Source: Triparma columacea
Lineage: Eukaryota > Sar > Bolidophyceae > Parmales > Triparmaceae
Direction of reading: 5' to 3'
Length of the DNA: 27,547 nt
Assembly (NCBI GenBank): GCA_030267965.1
Contig: BRYA01000525.1
Coordinates: 1 to 27,547 of the forward strand
Below, in pieces: positions 20,018 through 27,547 of this stretch. The position numbers were made by a program, and so were the translations under genes. The first letter of the stretch is position 1; the number at the start of each line of letters is the position of its first letter. The notes beneath the pieces were generated by a model, which was not told where the DNA came from, did no database searches, and worked only from the letters and a program-made list of their open reading frames with translations.

Positions 20018-20104
20018 ATATAGTAATAATGTTATAAATGTATGTAGTATGTAGTACCAGAGCGTACATACATACTACATACATTTATAACATTATTACT
20101 ATAT
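20018..20104. repeat. Perfect 36-bp inverted repeat with 15-nt loop
   Basis: Left arm 20018-20053 and right arm 20069-20104 are exact reverse complements, AT-rich with ATGTATGTAGTATGTA at the inner end. The loop starts GTAC and contains a second GTAC, so pairing could extend inwards with a small bulge. It sits near the middle of the telomere-bounded palindrome. Able to form a cruciform, or could mark the point of a fold-back event. Confidence 0.95.
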
Positions 20105-20384
20105 TAACAAAGCCCATTCTCTAAGTGTATTATGGCTTTGTTCTTGGCTTGGGTTTGTTTGATGAGGATCCTGCTCTGAGGATCCTTCCCCATCCCCTTC
20201 CCTGTTCCTTCTTGGTTCCCCTTCTCTTCTTCGTTGTTGTTGTTGCTGTTGTTGTTCCTCCCTCCTCTCCCTCCTCACTCTCATTTGACACTGGCTCGGC
20301 TGGCTCGGCTGGCTCGGCTGGCTCGGGCTGGCTCGGGTTTTTTTTGGATTTTGGATCCTTAATATCTTCCCAAATTCGCGTCTA

Positions 20385-20430
20385 TTTTTCAATTTGAATA
20401 GCTCACAATGACGCTCTCGACGATACGGTT
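20385..20430 (+). repeat. Short imperfect direct repeat, unit 2
   Basis: Partner of 19687-19732: the same TTTTTCAATTTGAATAG start, then CTCACAATGACGCTCTCGA..ATACGGTT, with about a third of later positions changed. Confidence 0.7.
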
Positions 20431-20819
20431 CGAAGAGTATTCTCAAATCAACGATACGCACTTCTAGTGAAGAGTTATAGCAATCCCCCTCCCCGTCCTC
20501 CAAGCCTCGTCCTCCACAATTATATTTCGGCAGACACTCAAGCTCGCTGATCTGTTAACCCTAATTCCTCCACGCGTTTGAGTTAGGGGATAGGGTTACG
20601 TATATACAGGGTTAAATGGAGCATAAATTGAATAACGAATAGTAGGGGGGGAGGAGGAGCTGGATGATTGTTAAGGTTAAGGGCGCTTGGTTAAAGGCAC
20701 CGAGGGTTAAACGCGCTGGGGGTTAAACACGCTGAGGGTTAGGGTTAGGGGCGCTGAGGAGTACATACATTGGTTTGGTTAGCGAGGTTAGAGCGCTGAC
20801 GTTAGAGAGTTGGGTTGTT

Positions 20820-21075
20820 CAGAGAAGGGAAGAGAGAGGGGAAGAGTAGAGTAGAGGAGAAGAGAGAGAGAGAGAGAGGATAATGAGTAGAGTCCTGTGT
20901 GAGCGTGTGTGTGAGCGTGTGTGTGTGTGAGTGTGTAAGAGAGAGAAAGAGGGAGTGTGTGGGTGTAGGTGTGTGTATGTATAAGAGAGTGTATGTGTGT
21001 GTGTCTCTCTCTCTCTCTCCGTGTGTGTGTGTAGGTGTGTGTAAGTGTGTGTAAGTGTGTGTGAGAAGGGAGAGA
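20820..21075 (+). repeat. AG/GT microsatellite tract of the right arm
   Basis: Alternating GA and GT/GTGTGA simple repeats, the inverted counterpart of the CA/CT tracts at about 19225-19330 and 19440-19475. The apparent frames across it on both strands are low-complexity shadows. Confidence 0.85.
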
Positions 21076-21102
21076 GGGTTAGGGTTAGGGTTAGGGTTAG
21101 GG
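21076..21102 (+). repeat. Interstitial telomere-type array (TTAGGG), right outer
   Basis: About four and a half TTAGGG units followed by TCAGAATTTTTT, the inverted match of the left outer array. A shorter TTAGGG pair lies at 20735-20750 next to GCGCTGAGGAG. Confidence 0.95.
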
Positions 21103-21322
21103 TCAGAATTTTTTTTCCTTCGGAAGTGACGGAGCTGAGAGAGCTGAGAGAGCTGAGACGTTTGACTTCCCCGCGACACTCGTTTGCTGCCTCCCACTTG
21201 AGGAAAAAGGACTCCAGAGGTAAACAGACTAGTGAATCAATCAAGCGAACATATAATATATCAATATTGTTGCTTAAACGTACATAAACACTTTCTTTTT
21301 TCAACTACAAAAGTACTCGTTC

Positions 21323-21565
21323 ATTTCTCATTTCATTTAGGATCAATCCAGACACGTACCGAAAAGAAAAACTAGACGAAAACGCTGGGAAACTTAAAAT
21401 TGAAAGTGGTCAAAATTGGCTACCAGCCCTCAAAACATCCTAAATCAATGCCCTCCCCTGTAGTTCCTAAATTGATTATCTCAGTTTTATCTCAATTTCA
21501 TCTAAGAATTTACCACATAACTACGGCAACCATTAAATACTTAAATACACCCCTATCAGCACATC
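21323..21565. other. Promoter region of LRR copy B
   Basis: No gene. Sequence up to about 21467 is unlike the region upstream of copy A; from about 21468 it matches copy A's upstream sequence, with the block TACGGCAACCATTAAATACTT conserved 30-70 nt before the ATG, so this shared part probably includes the core promoter. Confidence 0.5.
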
Positions 21566-23389
21566 ATGTCTAAACTAGGGCCTCTTAACCCAAATTTCAG
21601 AAGAGATGTCGACTCCTTCTCCTCCACCTCTTCAAATTCTTACATCAACAACAACTCTAATCGCAACAACAACAACACCTCCTCCAACAACACCTCCAAC
21701 AACACCTCCTACAACAACCAACACACAACCAAACAATCATCATTCCAACTTAACCAACGCCTAATCCAAGGCCTATCATCAGGCTCACTTAACCTAACAT
21801 CTTTAGGTCTTCAAACATTACCCTCTCAAATAAACGTCAACGCCAACGGAGGGCTAACAGCCTGGCTCACTATCTACCAGAACACCACACCACCAAACCA
21901 GCAGGGAGCATGGGTGAAGGACCTGAGGAGCTGGGAGTGTTATAATGAGGACACTATTGAGGTGCTTGACTGCAGCGACAATGGGGGACTGAGAGATGTT
22001 GACCAAGGCATCATTGAGGGATTCGGGGCTGTTAAGAAAATCAGGTTCAAGGTGAGAAGCTGAGTGAAGCGGGGGGGGTTAGGTATATTCATTCATTCAT
22101 TCATTCATCCCACTTGTCCTTAAATTTCCCATCTAACAAAAACGCAACCCCTCTTCCTCCTTCCTCCTCCCCCCTTCCTTCCCTACCCCCTTCCCTCCCC
22201 CCCCCCCCACCCCACACACACACCAACAATAGCGCTGCTCCCTACCATCCTTCCCCTTCACTTCCCTCTCCTCCCCCAACCTTCAAGTCCTCGACCTTTC
22301 CTTCAACTCCTTATCCGGTCCTCTCCATATCGGCAGTTGGGGCTCTACCCTAACAACGCTCCACCTCCAAGGTAACGAATTCACAGACGTTACAATAGAG
22401 GGTTACACACACAACCTAAACGACCTTGATTTAGGAGAGAACAAAATCAGGAATGTACAAGGTCTAGATACACAATGTAGGAACCTTATGAAGGTGAGAA
22501 GACTTGTCTATGACAGAGGAAAGGGGGGGGGTGAGGAAAATAACTTTCTAAAACATACTAACATACTATTACACTCACCACCCCCACCCCTAATCTCGTT
22601 AAATACTCCCCCCCTCCTTCCCCCCCCTCTACCAGTTGAACCTCTCCAGGAACAGGGGTCTATCATCCCTCCCTCCCTTTGGACCTTCCGTCCGTACAAT
22701 CGACTGCTCCGACTGCGGTCTAGTCGGTGACTTGGACTTCTCCAATTTCACCTCCATTACTAAGTTAGACATATCCTCAAACAACGTTACCTCACTAACA
22801 GGCGTAAACTGGGGCTGCCTAGTTATGAACACCAGCAACAACAAACTCCAAACAATCGACCACGCCTTCACACCAAAACCCCCAGGTTCAGAGTACCTTT
22901 CAATAACAGAAATAAGAGCGTCCTCTAACTGCATCCCATCACTCTCACCTGCAACCTTCTTACCCTACGCTATAAAGCTCTCGCTTCTCGACATCGGCAA
23001 CAACGAATTAACGACGGTGCCATCGACGATTGGGTATTTACCAGATCTTAAGTTGATTACGATTTCGGGGAATTCACTACGTGGACCGTACAGAGTTTCA
23101 GGCGTGGGGGGTAACAAGACTGCGATGGCTGTTAAGAAGAAACTTAGGTTCCTTGAACCTCCACCGAAGGTAGCGTCGGAGGTTGTTACTGATATGTACA
23201 TTGATAGAGACGGTGGTGAGAGTGAGTTCCAAAGTATTAAATCGGCGTCTGATGTACGGTTAGCTAGAGAAGGTATAACCAACGGTGTTTTAGACGTTTC
23301 CGCTAACAACACGGAAGGGAAAAGGAAGGGGGTGGGACCGGACTTTGAAGGTATTATTAAAGAAATTGGGGTGGAGGTTGAGGTGAGAC
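21468..23389 (+). repeat. Direct duplication, right copy (LRR gene B, 5' part)
   Basis: Partner of 16812-18725. Includes promoter, exons 1-3, introns 1-2 and the first bases of intron 3. The two copies are offset by about 4.65 kb and separated by the palindromic domain. Confidence 0.9.
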
Positions 23390-24796
23390 GAAACACGATA
23401 TTCACACAAACATCACAAAAACAAACACAACAAACAACAACACATCACACACCCCCCCACCACCACCCCAACGGCACGTTCAGGATTATGAGAACGATCG
23501 TAGTTACATGTTAGGTTCGATGGTCCATAAAATCTCCATTCAAAATTGGGGTATGAAGGAGTTGGATGAGAGGATATTCGGGGTTTGTATTAATGTTAAG
23601 GACCTCGATATTTCTGGTAATAATATTACTTTTATACCAAGAGAGGTAAGTACGATGGGGGGGGGGGGGGGAGGGAAGGTGTAAAAGGAGGAACGTAGAG
23701 AGAGAAGGGGGGGAAATATATGGGGAACAATTTATGGAGGAACATTACAAAACATCTCAACTATTCATCGCACAACGACGCTTCCCTTCCCTACATATAT
23801 AGGTCGGTGAGCTTAGGCTTCGTAATCTAAACTTACAAGGTAACCCTATAGACCCAAGGTCCCTCGACAGTGTAATCGGTCGTGGTACCGTTGCGTTTAG
23901 GACGCTTGAAACCGTGGACTTTTCAGGCTGTAAACTTGAGGGGGTACCTGGAGGTCTGTTTGGGATGAAGAATATCAAGGATATTGTACTTGCGCATAAC
24001 AAAATTAAAACTTTGGGAGGGAGATATGGATGGAGGGTTGAAGATGGTATGGGAGAGGTAAGACAGTCCCACCCCCCCACCCCAAGCACGAAGAGGAACG
24101 AATTTGAAACAAGGAAGGAGACCTGAAGGCTGACGTATATATAGGTTATTTCTAAAACCGAAAAAAACATCTGTCATCGTTCATACCCCTTCGCTCCCCT
24201 TTCTCCCGCAGCTCACAACCCTGGACTTAGGTAACAACATAATCTCCGACCTCGGCGACATGCCAACCATGTTACGTGGGTTGTTAAATTTGAGGACGTT
24301 AAAGTTATCGAACAACTCACTAACAGCATTCCCAACGTCGCTTGGACACCTTACGCAACTCACGAGCATGGACTTAAGAGGGAACCCACAGAGATCACTG
24401 AGACACCAGGTTATGGAGGGGGGGATTCATAAGGTTTTGGAATGGTTGAGAAGTAGGGAGTCTACTATTACAGGACGTGAGGGGGGACAGGAGGGGGGAT
24501 ATGATCAGGGTGGGGGGGGAGGGAGAGGGGGAGTTGACGAATTAGCAAAGTGGGAGATGGAGTATGACGATTATGATGGGGTTGAGGAGGGAGGGGGAGA
24601 ATGGGACGGTGGTAAGGTGGGGGAAGGGAAGGAGGAGGGATTAGAGGACGTCGTTAGGGAGGCTGAGATTAACATCGAGAATATGGAGAGGAAAATTAGA
24701 CATCACCATACTACGGAAAGGGAGAAGAAATCACTCTTTATGCAAGTCAAGGCGGAGAGGGAAAGAATCAGGAAGTGCAGGGAGGAGGGGAGATAA
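21566..24796 (+). CDS. LRRC40-like leucine-rich-repeat protein, full-length copy B
   Basis: Six exons, all joined at phase 0: 21566-22051, 22233-22493, 22636-23382, 23484-23645, 23803-24057, 24212-24796. They total 2496 nt (831 aa). After an Asn/Ser/Thr-rich N-terminus come LRRs (LQVLDLSFNSLSG, TLHLQGNEF, LDLGENKIRNI, LDISSNNVTSL, LLDIGNNELTTVP), a GNSLRGPYRV segment with Lys-rich follow-up, a linker, then a second LRR set (VKDLDISGNNITFIP, LRLRNLNLQGNPI, TLDLGNNIISDL, LRTLKLSNNSLTAFP) capped by GNPQRSLRHQVMEGG..VLEWLRSR. Two LRR blocks each closed by a GNPxR-type cap is the layout of LRRC40-family proteins. The C-terminus is Gly/acidic then a coiled-coil-like basic helix. No signal peptide or membrane segment, so an intracellular scaffold role is likely; the exact function is unknown. 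Confidence 0.9.
22087..22108 (+). repeat. ATTC microsatellite in intron 1 of LRR copy B
   Basis: Same array and position as in copy A (17425-17446). Confidence 0.9.
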
Positions 24797-24932
24797 CCCA
24801 GTGAGCGAGGTTTGGTTAAGGTCTTGTGTAAAGTTGTAAGCGCGAGGCTGGTGGAAGAGAAAAAGGAATATTCTGAATATCAAATGAAGTTGCCTTTACT
24901 TGAAGTCCATTTGTAAACATTCTCTCGACCAT

Positions 24933-25376
24933 CTACGCGAGCAGCTTCATGGGCTTGAGGCGCACGGAGATCTCGCCCCTTATCTGATGCCGATATGAGC
25001 GCTCGATCCACTCTCCGTTCCACGAGAAGCCGTCGCCGCTCTTGAACAGCGAGGGGTTGTCATACGGGTTCTTGCCCTTGTCGTCGTCCTCCTCCTCCTC
25101 CAACTCCTCTGGCGGCAAGTACCACCCGCAGAGCTCGACGAACTTCTTCTCGGCGAATTTGAGAGCGGAAGCCTTCGAAGCGTAAACGTCCGGCGATTGG
25201 TCCTTGCACTTCCTCTCGTGCGTTTCACGCGCCTCTTCGTCTGCCGCCTCGATCTCATCGCCGTAGTTGTCGTCAAAGTAACCCTCTCCGAAGTTCTCGA
25301 TCGAGACGTCAACCTCCCACACAACGCCGTATACCACCTGTTCAGCCACCTTCTGCTTCTTGCTCGGTTTGCTCAT
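24933..25376 (-). CDS. Unidentified small acidic protein
   Basis: Single-exon frame of 147 codons starting MSKPSKKQKVAEQVVYG at 25376 and ending in a stop at 24933. It is not flanked by obvious splice sites. The sequence has a short basic N-terminus, then WEVDVSIENFGEGYFDD, an acidic stretch, a helical part ASKASALKFAEKKFVELCGWY, an acidic EELEEEEDDD run, and a C-terminal GDGFSWNGEWIERSYRHQ..GEISVRLKPMKL that reads like a beta-rich end. Codon third positions are G/C-biased like the helicase and thymidylate synthase genes, which supports a real gene. I do not recognise the family. The gene is convergent with LRR copy B, 136 bp away. Confidence 0.7.
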   Translation of the reverse strand: MSKPSKKQKVAEQVVYGVVWEVDVSIENFGEGYFDDNYGDEIEAADEEARETHERKCKDQSPDVYASKASALKFAEKKFVELCGWYLPPEELEEEEDDDKGKNPYDNPSLFKSGDGFSWNGEWIERSYRHQIRGEISVRLKPMKLLA

Positions 25377-25709
25377 CGCTGAATGCCCCTAGTGTGTGGC
25401 TGACTGGGAATGCCAAGCAAGCGGTCAATTTCGGCGCCTTAGGAAATTCTTTGACCCACACAGGCTATTTATGTGTTGTTGTTGTTTTTTTCTTCTTCTC
25501 CTTAGGCGGAGGGTGGGGGGGGAGGATATCGCTCTGTTAGGGAAGGGTGTTGGGAAAAATGTCCCAAACACACTGCAAGACAAGGAGGGAACAAGGATGT
25601 GCTGCAAGAAATTCTTAATATTAATTTTTTCCAGAATAAGTTTCCTTGCTTTGCTTATCCCTCCGTCCCTTTATCCTTCCCTTCTCTTGTCGCCTTTCCC
25701 TCCTCCTTA
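25377..25709. other. Intergenic region between two minus-strand genes
   Basis: Promoter of the small acidic gene and 3' flank of thymidylate synthase. Contains G-rich and T-rich stretches but no supported gene. Confidence 0.5.
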
Positions 25710-26558
25710 TTACACCGCCATTTTCATCTTGATGGTTTTGTGAGGTTTGTACCCCTCGATTTTAAAGTCCTCCATCTTGAATCCGTCAATGTCCTTCTGT
25801 TCCCCCCCAATCTTAAGTTTCGGGAACTTCCTCGGTTTCCTTTTCAATTGTTCCTTAAGTGCGTCCACGTGGTTAAGGTAGACGTGTGCGTCCCCAATGA
25901 CATGGATGAACTCCCCAGGTTCAAGCCCGCAGACCTTTGCGACCATGCGGACGAGGAGGGAGTAGCTGGCGATGTTGAAGGGTACTCCAAGACCGAGGTC
26001 GGCGGAACGCTGGTACATCTGGGCCGAGAGGCGGCCTTCGGCTACGAAGAACTGGACGAACATGTGGCAGGGGGGGAGGGCCATCTCGTTAAGGTCGGCG
26101 GGGTTCCAGGCGGACATTATGATGCGGCGGTCGGTAGGGTTGTTCTTGATCTTGTCGATGCAGTCGGCGAGCTGGTCGACGCCGCAGCCGGTGTAGTCAT
26201 CGTGCATGGTGCCGTATTTGGCTCCGAAGTGTCTCCACTGGAATCCGTAGACAGGTCCAAGGTCTCCGACCTCCCTGTGTCCAAGGCCCCTCTTGTCTAG
26301 GAACTCGCGGGACCCATTGCCGTCCCAGATGTGGATATCCTTGGCGGCGAGCTCGTTGGCGTTTGTGGAACCTTTAACGAACCAAAGGAGCTCTTCAGCG
26401 ACTCCCCTCCAGAAGGTCCTCTTGGTCGTTAGAAGTGGCATGACGTCGTCCTTAAGGCTGAACCTCATCTGGACACCGAACTTGCTCAGGGTACCCGTTC
26501 CGGTGCGGTCGCCACGCTGGACGCCGTTCTCGATCACGTCCTTGCAGAGGTTGAGGTA
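25710..26558 (-). CDS. Thymidylate synthase domain, 3' coding exon
   Basis: The exon starts at 26558 directly after a CACCTCCAG acceptor and runs to a stop at 25710: 283 codons in phase 0, with no stop upstream lost. It encodes nearly the whole thymidylate synthase fold: [36 protein letters not shown], the nucleophile in LPPCH (Cys164 of the visible part), [28 protein letters not shown], and [16 protein letters not shown]. The enzyme methylates dUMP to dTMP using methylene-tetrahydrofolate. The preceding coding exon is not in the window. In many protists and plants the domain is fused to dihydrofolate reductase, so a DHFR part may lie beyond the right edge; this is inference. Splicing the nearest donor (…TCGACGATGCAG) to this exon would read STMQ-YLNL, which fits the family's usual residues before YL. 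Confidence 0.95.
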   Translation of the reverse strand, partial: YLNLCKDVIENGVQRGDRTGTGTLSKFGVQMRFSLKDDVMPLLTTKRTFWRGVAEELLWFVKGSTNANELAAKDIHIWDGNGSREFLDKRGLGHREVGDLGPVYGFQWRHFGAKYGTMHDDYTGCGVDQLADCIDKIKNNPTDRRIIMSAWNPADLNEMALPPCHMFVQFFVAEGRLSAQMYQRSADLGLGVPFNIASYSLLVRMVAKVCGLEPGEFIHVIGDAHVYLNHVDALKEQLKRKPRKFPKLKIGGEQKDIDGFKMEDFKIEGYKPHKTIKMKMAV

Positions 26559-26685
26559 CTGGAGGTGGAGTGGGGGTGGGAGGTGGAGTGGGGGTGGGAG
26601 AGGGTGGGGAGGTTAGCATTTAAGGGAGGGGCGGGAAGGATGGAAGTGTTGGAGGGTATGTTAGGGTGCGTGTTGTCATGTGTTT

Positions 26686-26810
26686 GTTCCTCAGTATGGT
26701 CGTTTGGCAGCCATTTCAGTAACTGGCGTTTAATCATAGCGCGTGTCTCCGAAATGCACGTCGCACATCATACACAACATGCATTTGTGGTATAATTACA
26801 TCAGCGGAAC
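26686..26810 (-). ncRNA. Intronic box C/D-like RNA element, copy 5
   Basis: 125-nt element nearest to the thymidylate synthase exon, sense to that gene. The 9-bp terminal stem GUUUGUUCC/GGAACAAAC is perfect. C-like box CUGAUGU, variable 12-mer ATGCATGTTGTG (26773-26784), AUGA box, GCG-CGUG hairpin, UGAU box, 10-nt loop between GCCA and UGGC, D box CUGA. Confidence 0.6.
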
Positions 26811-27017
26811 AAACAACATTCAAAATCTCCAACAGCTTTGTGATACCTCTCCTTTTCTCCTTCCTTACCTGCATCGTCGAGTGTGTGTGTGATGGGGGAA
26901 GATGAGGGGGGGGGGGGAGGGGGGGGAATTTCGAGTGCGATTGAAGATGTGTGTTAGGTGACTCTTCGACAGGAAGGTACGTGGTAACCTACTACAGCTT
27001 GTTGTTGTCATGTGTTT

Positions 27018-27142
27018 GCTCCTCAGTATGGTCGTTTGGCAGCCGTTTCTGCAACTGGCGTTATATCATTACGCGTGTCTCCGAAATGCACGTCGCATAT
27101 CATATACTGTTTTTCTTTTTGGTATATTTACATCAGCGGAAC
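27018..27142 (-). ncRNA. Intronic box C/D-like RNA element, copy 6
   Basis: 125-nt element in the middle tandem unit. Scaffold as copy 5; variable 12-mer AGAAAAACAGTA at 27105-27116. In the 3' stem one A is replaced by G (GGAGC), which still pairs as G-U when read on the minus strand but would be A-C on the plus strand, weakly supporting the minus strand as the transcript. Confidence 0.6.
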
Positions 27143-27335
27143 AAACAACATTCAACATCTCAAACAACTTCGTGATACCTCTTCTTCTCTCCTTCCTTAC
27201 CTGCATCGTCGAATGTGTGTGTGAGGGGGGAAGAGGAGAGGGGGGGAGGGGGGGAATTTCGAGTGCGATTGAGATGTGTGTTAGGTGACTCTTCGACCAG
27301 TATGAAGTAAAACAGCTTGTTGTTGTCGTGTGTTT

Positions 27336-27460
27336 GTTCCTCAGTATGGTCGTTTGGCAGCCATTTTGCTGACTGGCGTTATATCATAGCGCGTGTCTCC
27401 GAAATGCACGTCGCATATCATAGGCATCATAGAATTGTGGTATATTTACATCAGCGGAAC
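27336..27460 (-). ncRNA. Intronic box C/D-like RNA element, copy 7
   Basis: 125-nt element in the outermost visible unit. Perfect 9-bp terminal stem; variable 12-mer TTCTATGATGCC at 27423-27434. Flanks match copy 6 closely except in the variable windows and a short stretch at about 27295-27312. Confidence 0.6.
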
Positions 27461-27547
27461 AAACAAAATTCAACATCTCAAACAACTTCGTGAAAACCTC
27501 TCCTTCTCTCCTTCCTTACCTGCATCGTCGAATGTGTGTGTGAGGGG

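Larger units (their letters stand above)
19057..21322. repeat. Large imperfect palindrome with telomere-type repeats
   Basis: The left arm (from 19057) and right arm (to about 21322) are inverted copies. Shared inverted blocks are TTTGTAGTT..AAAAAAAG with TATGTACGTTT, then CTCAGCTCCGTCACTTCCG, an A-run, TCTGACCCTAACCC, CA- and CT-type microsatellites, and CTCAGCGCTC words. Plus-strand orientation is CCCTAA on the left and TTAGGG on the right, so the enclosed 1.9 kb is bounded as a linear chromosome would be. No coding region was found inside. It lies exactly between the two LRR gene copies. Confidence 0.8.
26559..27519 (-). other. Three tandem intron units upstream of the thymidylate synthase exon
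   Basis: Minus-strand junctions GATGCAG|GTAAGG occur at 26869/26868, 27201/27200 and 27520/27519. They split the region into intron-sized units of 310, 332 and 319 nt. Each has a GTAAGGAAGG donor, an RNA element about 55 nt downstream, a CTAAC branch-like word (ACCTAACACAC or CCCTAACATAC), a C-rich tract and a CAG. The last unit ends at the thymidylate synthase exon; in the other two the CAG directly abuts the next GTAAGG, so no exon lies between them. The units are tandem duplicates with nearly identical flanks. Recursive splicing, or simple use of the outermost donor, are both possible. Confidence 0.65.

Noticed and set aside
19192..21102. A true chromosome end or a head-to-head telomere fusion
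   Set aside because: Arrays are only four to five units, lie inside continuous sequence with genes on both sides, and have the wrong relative orientation for a fusion.
20802..21197. Minus-strand frames through GT/GA repeats
   Set aside because: Microsatellite translations (His/Thr, Leu/Ser), mirrored by the left arm of the palindrome.
19733..21304. ORFs inside the palindromic domain (Arg/Gly/Lys, Ser/Phe/Pro or Thr/His-rich products)
   Set aside because: They are translations of simple repeats and purine tracts on both strands, with no splice structure or protein-like composition.
25599..26300. Plus-strand 233-codon ORF opposite thymidylate synthase
   Set aside because: Antisense shadow of a strongly conserved coding exon.
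13453..27460. Elements as CRISPR-like array or tRNA-type genes
   Set aside because: Units are about 300 nt apart, lie in eukaryotic introns and lack direct-repeat/spacer layout; no cloverleaf or A/B-box pattern was found.
13453..27460. Elements as MITEs or introner-type DNA transposons (9-bp GTTTGTTCC/GGAACAAAC inverted ends)
   Set aside because: Not fully excluded. Down-weighted because all seven are in the same orientation as the host gene, no clear target-site duplication was seen, and variation is concentrated in fixed windows. A genome-wide survey of insertion sites would decide.

Overview
The window is nuclear DNA of a compact, intron-bearing microbial eukaryote. Short introns (about 80-180 nt) start with GTGAG or GTAAG, carry CTAAC-type branch points, have C-rich tracts and end in CAG, TAG or AAG. 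Telomere-type TTAGGG/CCCTAA repeats, oxygenase-type and carboxypeptidase secretory genes, and a SHPRH-type helicase fit a unicellular alga. A stramenopile (for example a diatom or bolidophyte relative) is my best guess from style alone and is not proven. Gene models were built by hand from splice signals and reading frame; all the multi-exon models close with no frame break.

Layout. 1-615 (-): 5' end of an unidentified Ala-rich protein that runs off the left edge. 1392-8127 (-): six-exon SHPRH-like SNF2/RING ubiquitin ligase-helicase of 2063 aa. 8128-8738: divergent promoter region with an AT-rich island. 8739-10476 (+): six-exon aldo/keto-reductase-like protein lacking the usual catalytic Asp/Tyr motif. 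10638-12357 (+): four-exon secreted serine carboxypeptidase (S10). 12503-14424 (-): membrane-anchored protein with signal peptide, PA domain and degenerate prolyl 4-hydroxylase-like domain. Its coding intron and the intron series upstream of its ATG hold four copies of a structured element. 15699-16530 (+): probable small secreted protein, gene model incomplete. 16916-19058 (+): truncated copy of an LRRC40-like leucine-rich-repeat gene. 19057-21322: large imperfect palindrome with outward-bounded telomere repeats and a perfect hairpin in the middle. 21566-24796 (+): full-length six-exon LRRC40-like gene. 24933-25376 (-): small acidic unknown protein. 25710-26558 (-): 3' exon of thymidylate synthase, whose upstream introns (to the right edge) hold three more copies of the structured element.

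The most interesting system is the seven-copy, about 125-127 nt, intron-resident element, always on the host gene's sense (minus) strand. Read as RNA it has a GUUCC/GGAAC terminal stem, a UGAUG box next to the 5' stem and a perfect CUGA box next to the 3' stem, plus internal AUGA and UGAU boxes around a strong GCG-CGUG/CACG-CGC hairpin. This is the layout of a box C/D RNA. The scaffold is almost invariant, but a 12-nt window just upstream of the internal AUGA box differs completely in all seven copies, even between neighbouring tandem units that otherwise match closely. Several units are arranged head to tail so that the CAG of one intron abuts the GTAAG of the next, i.e. candidate recursive (zero-length-exon) splice junctions.
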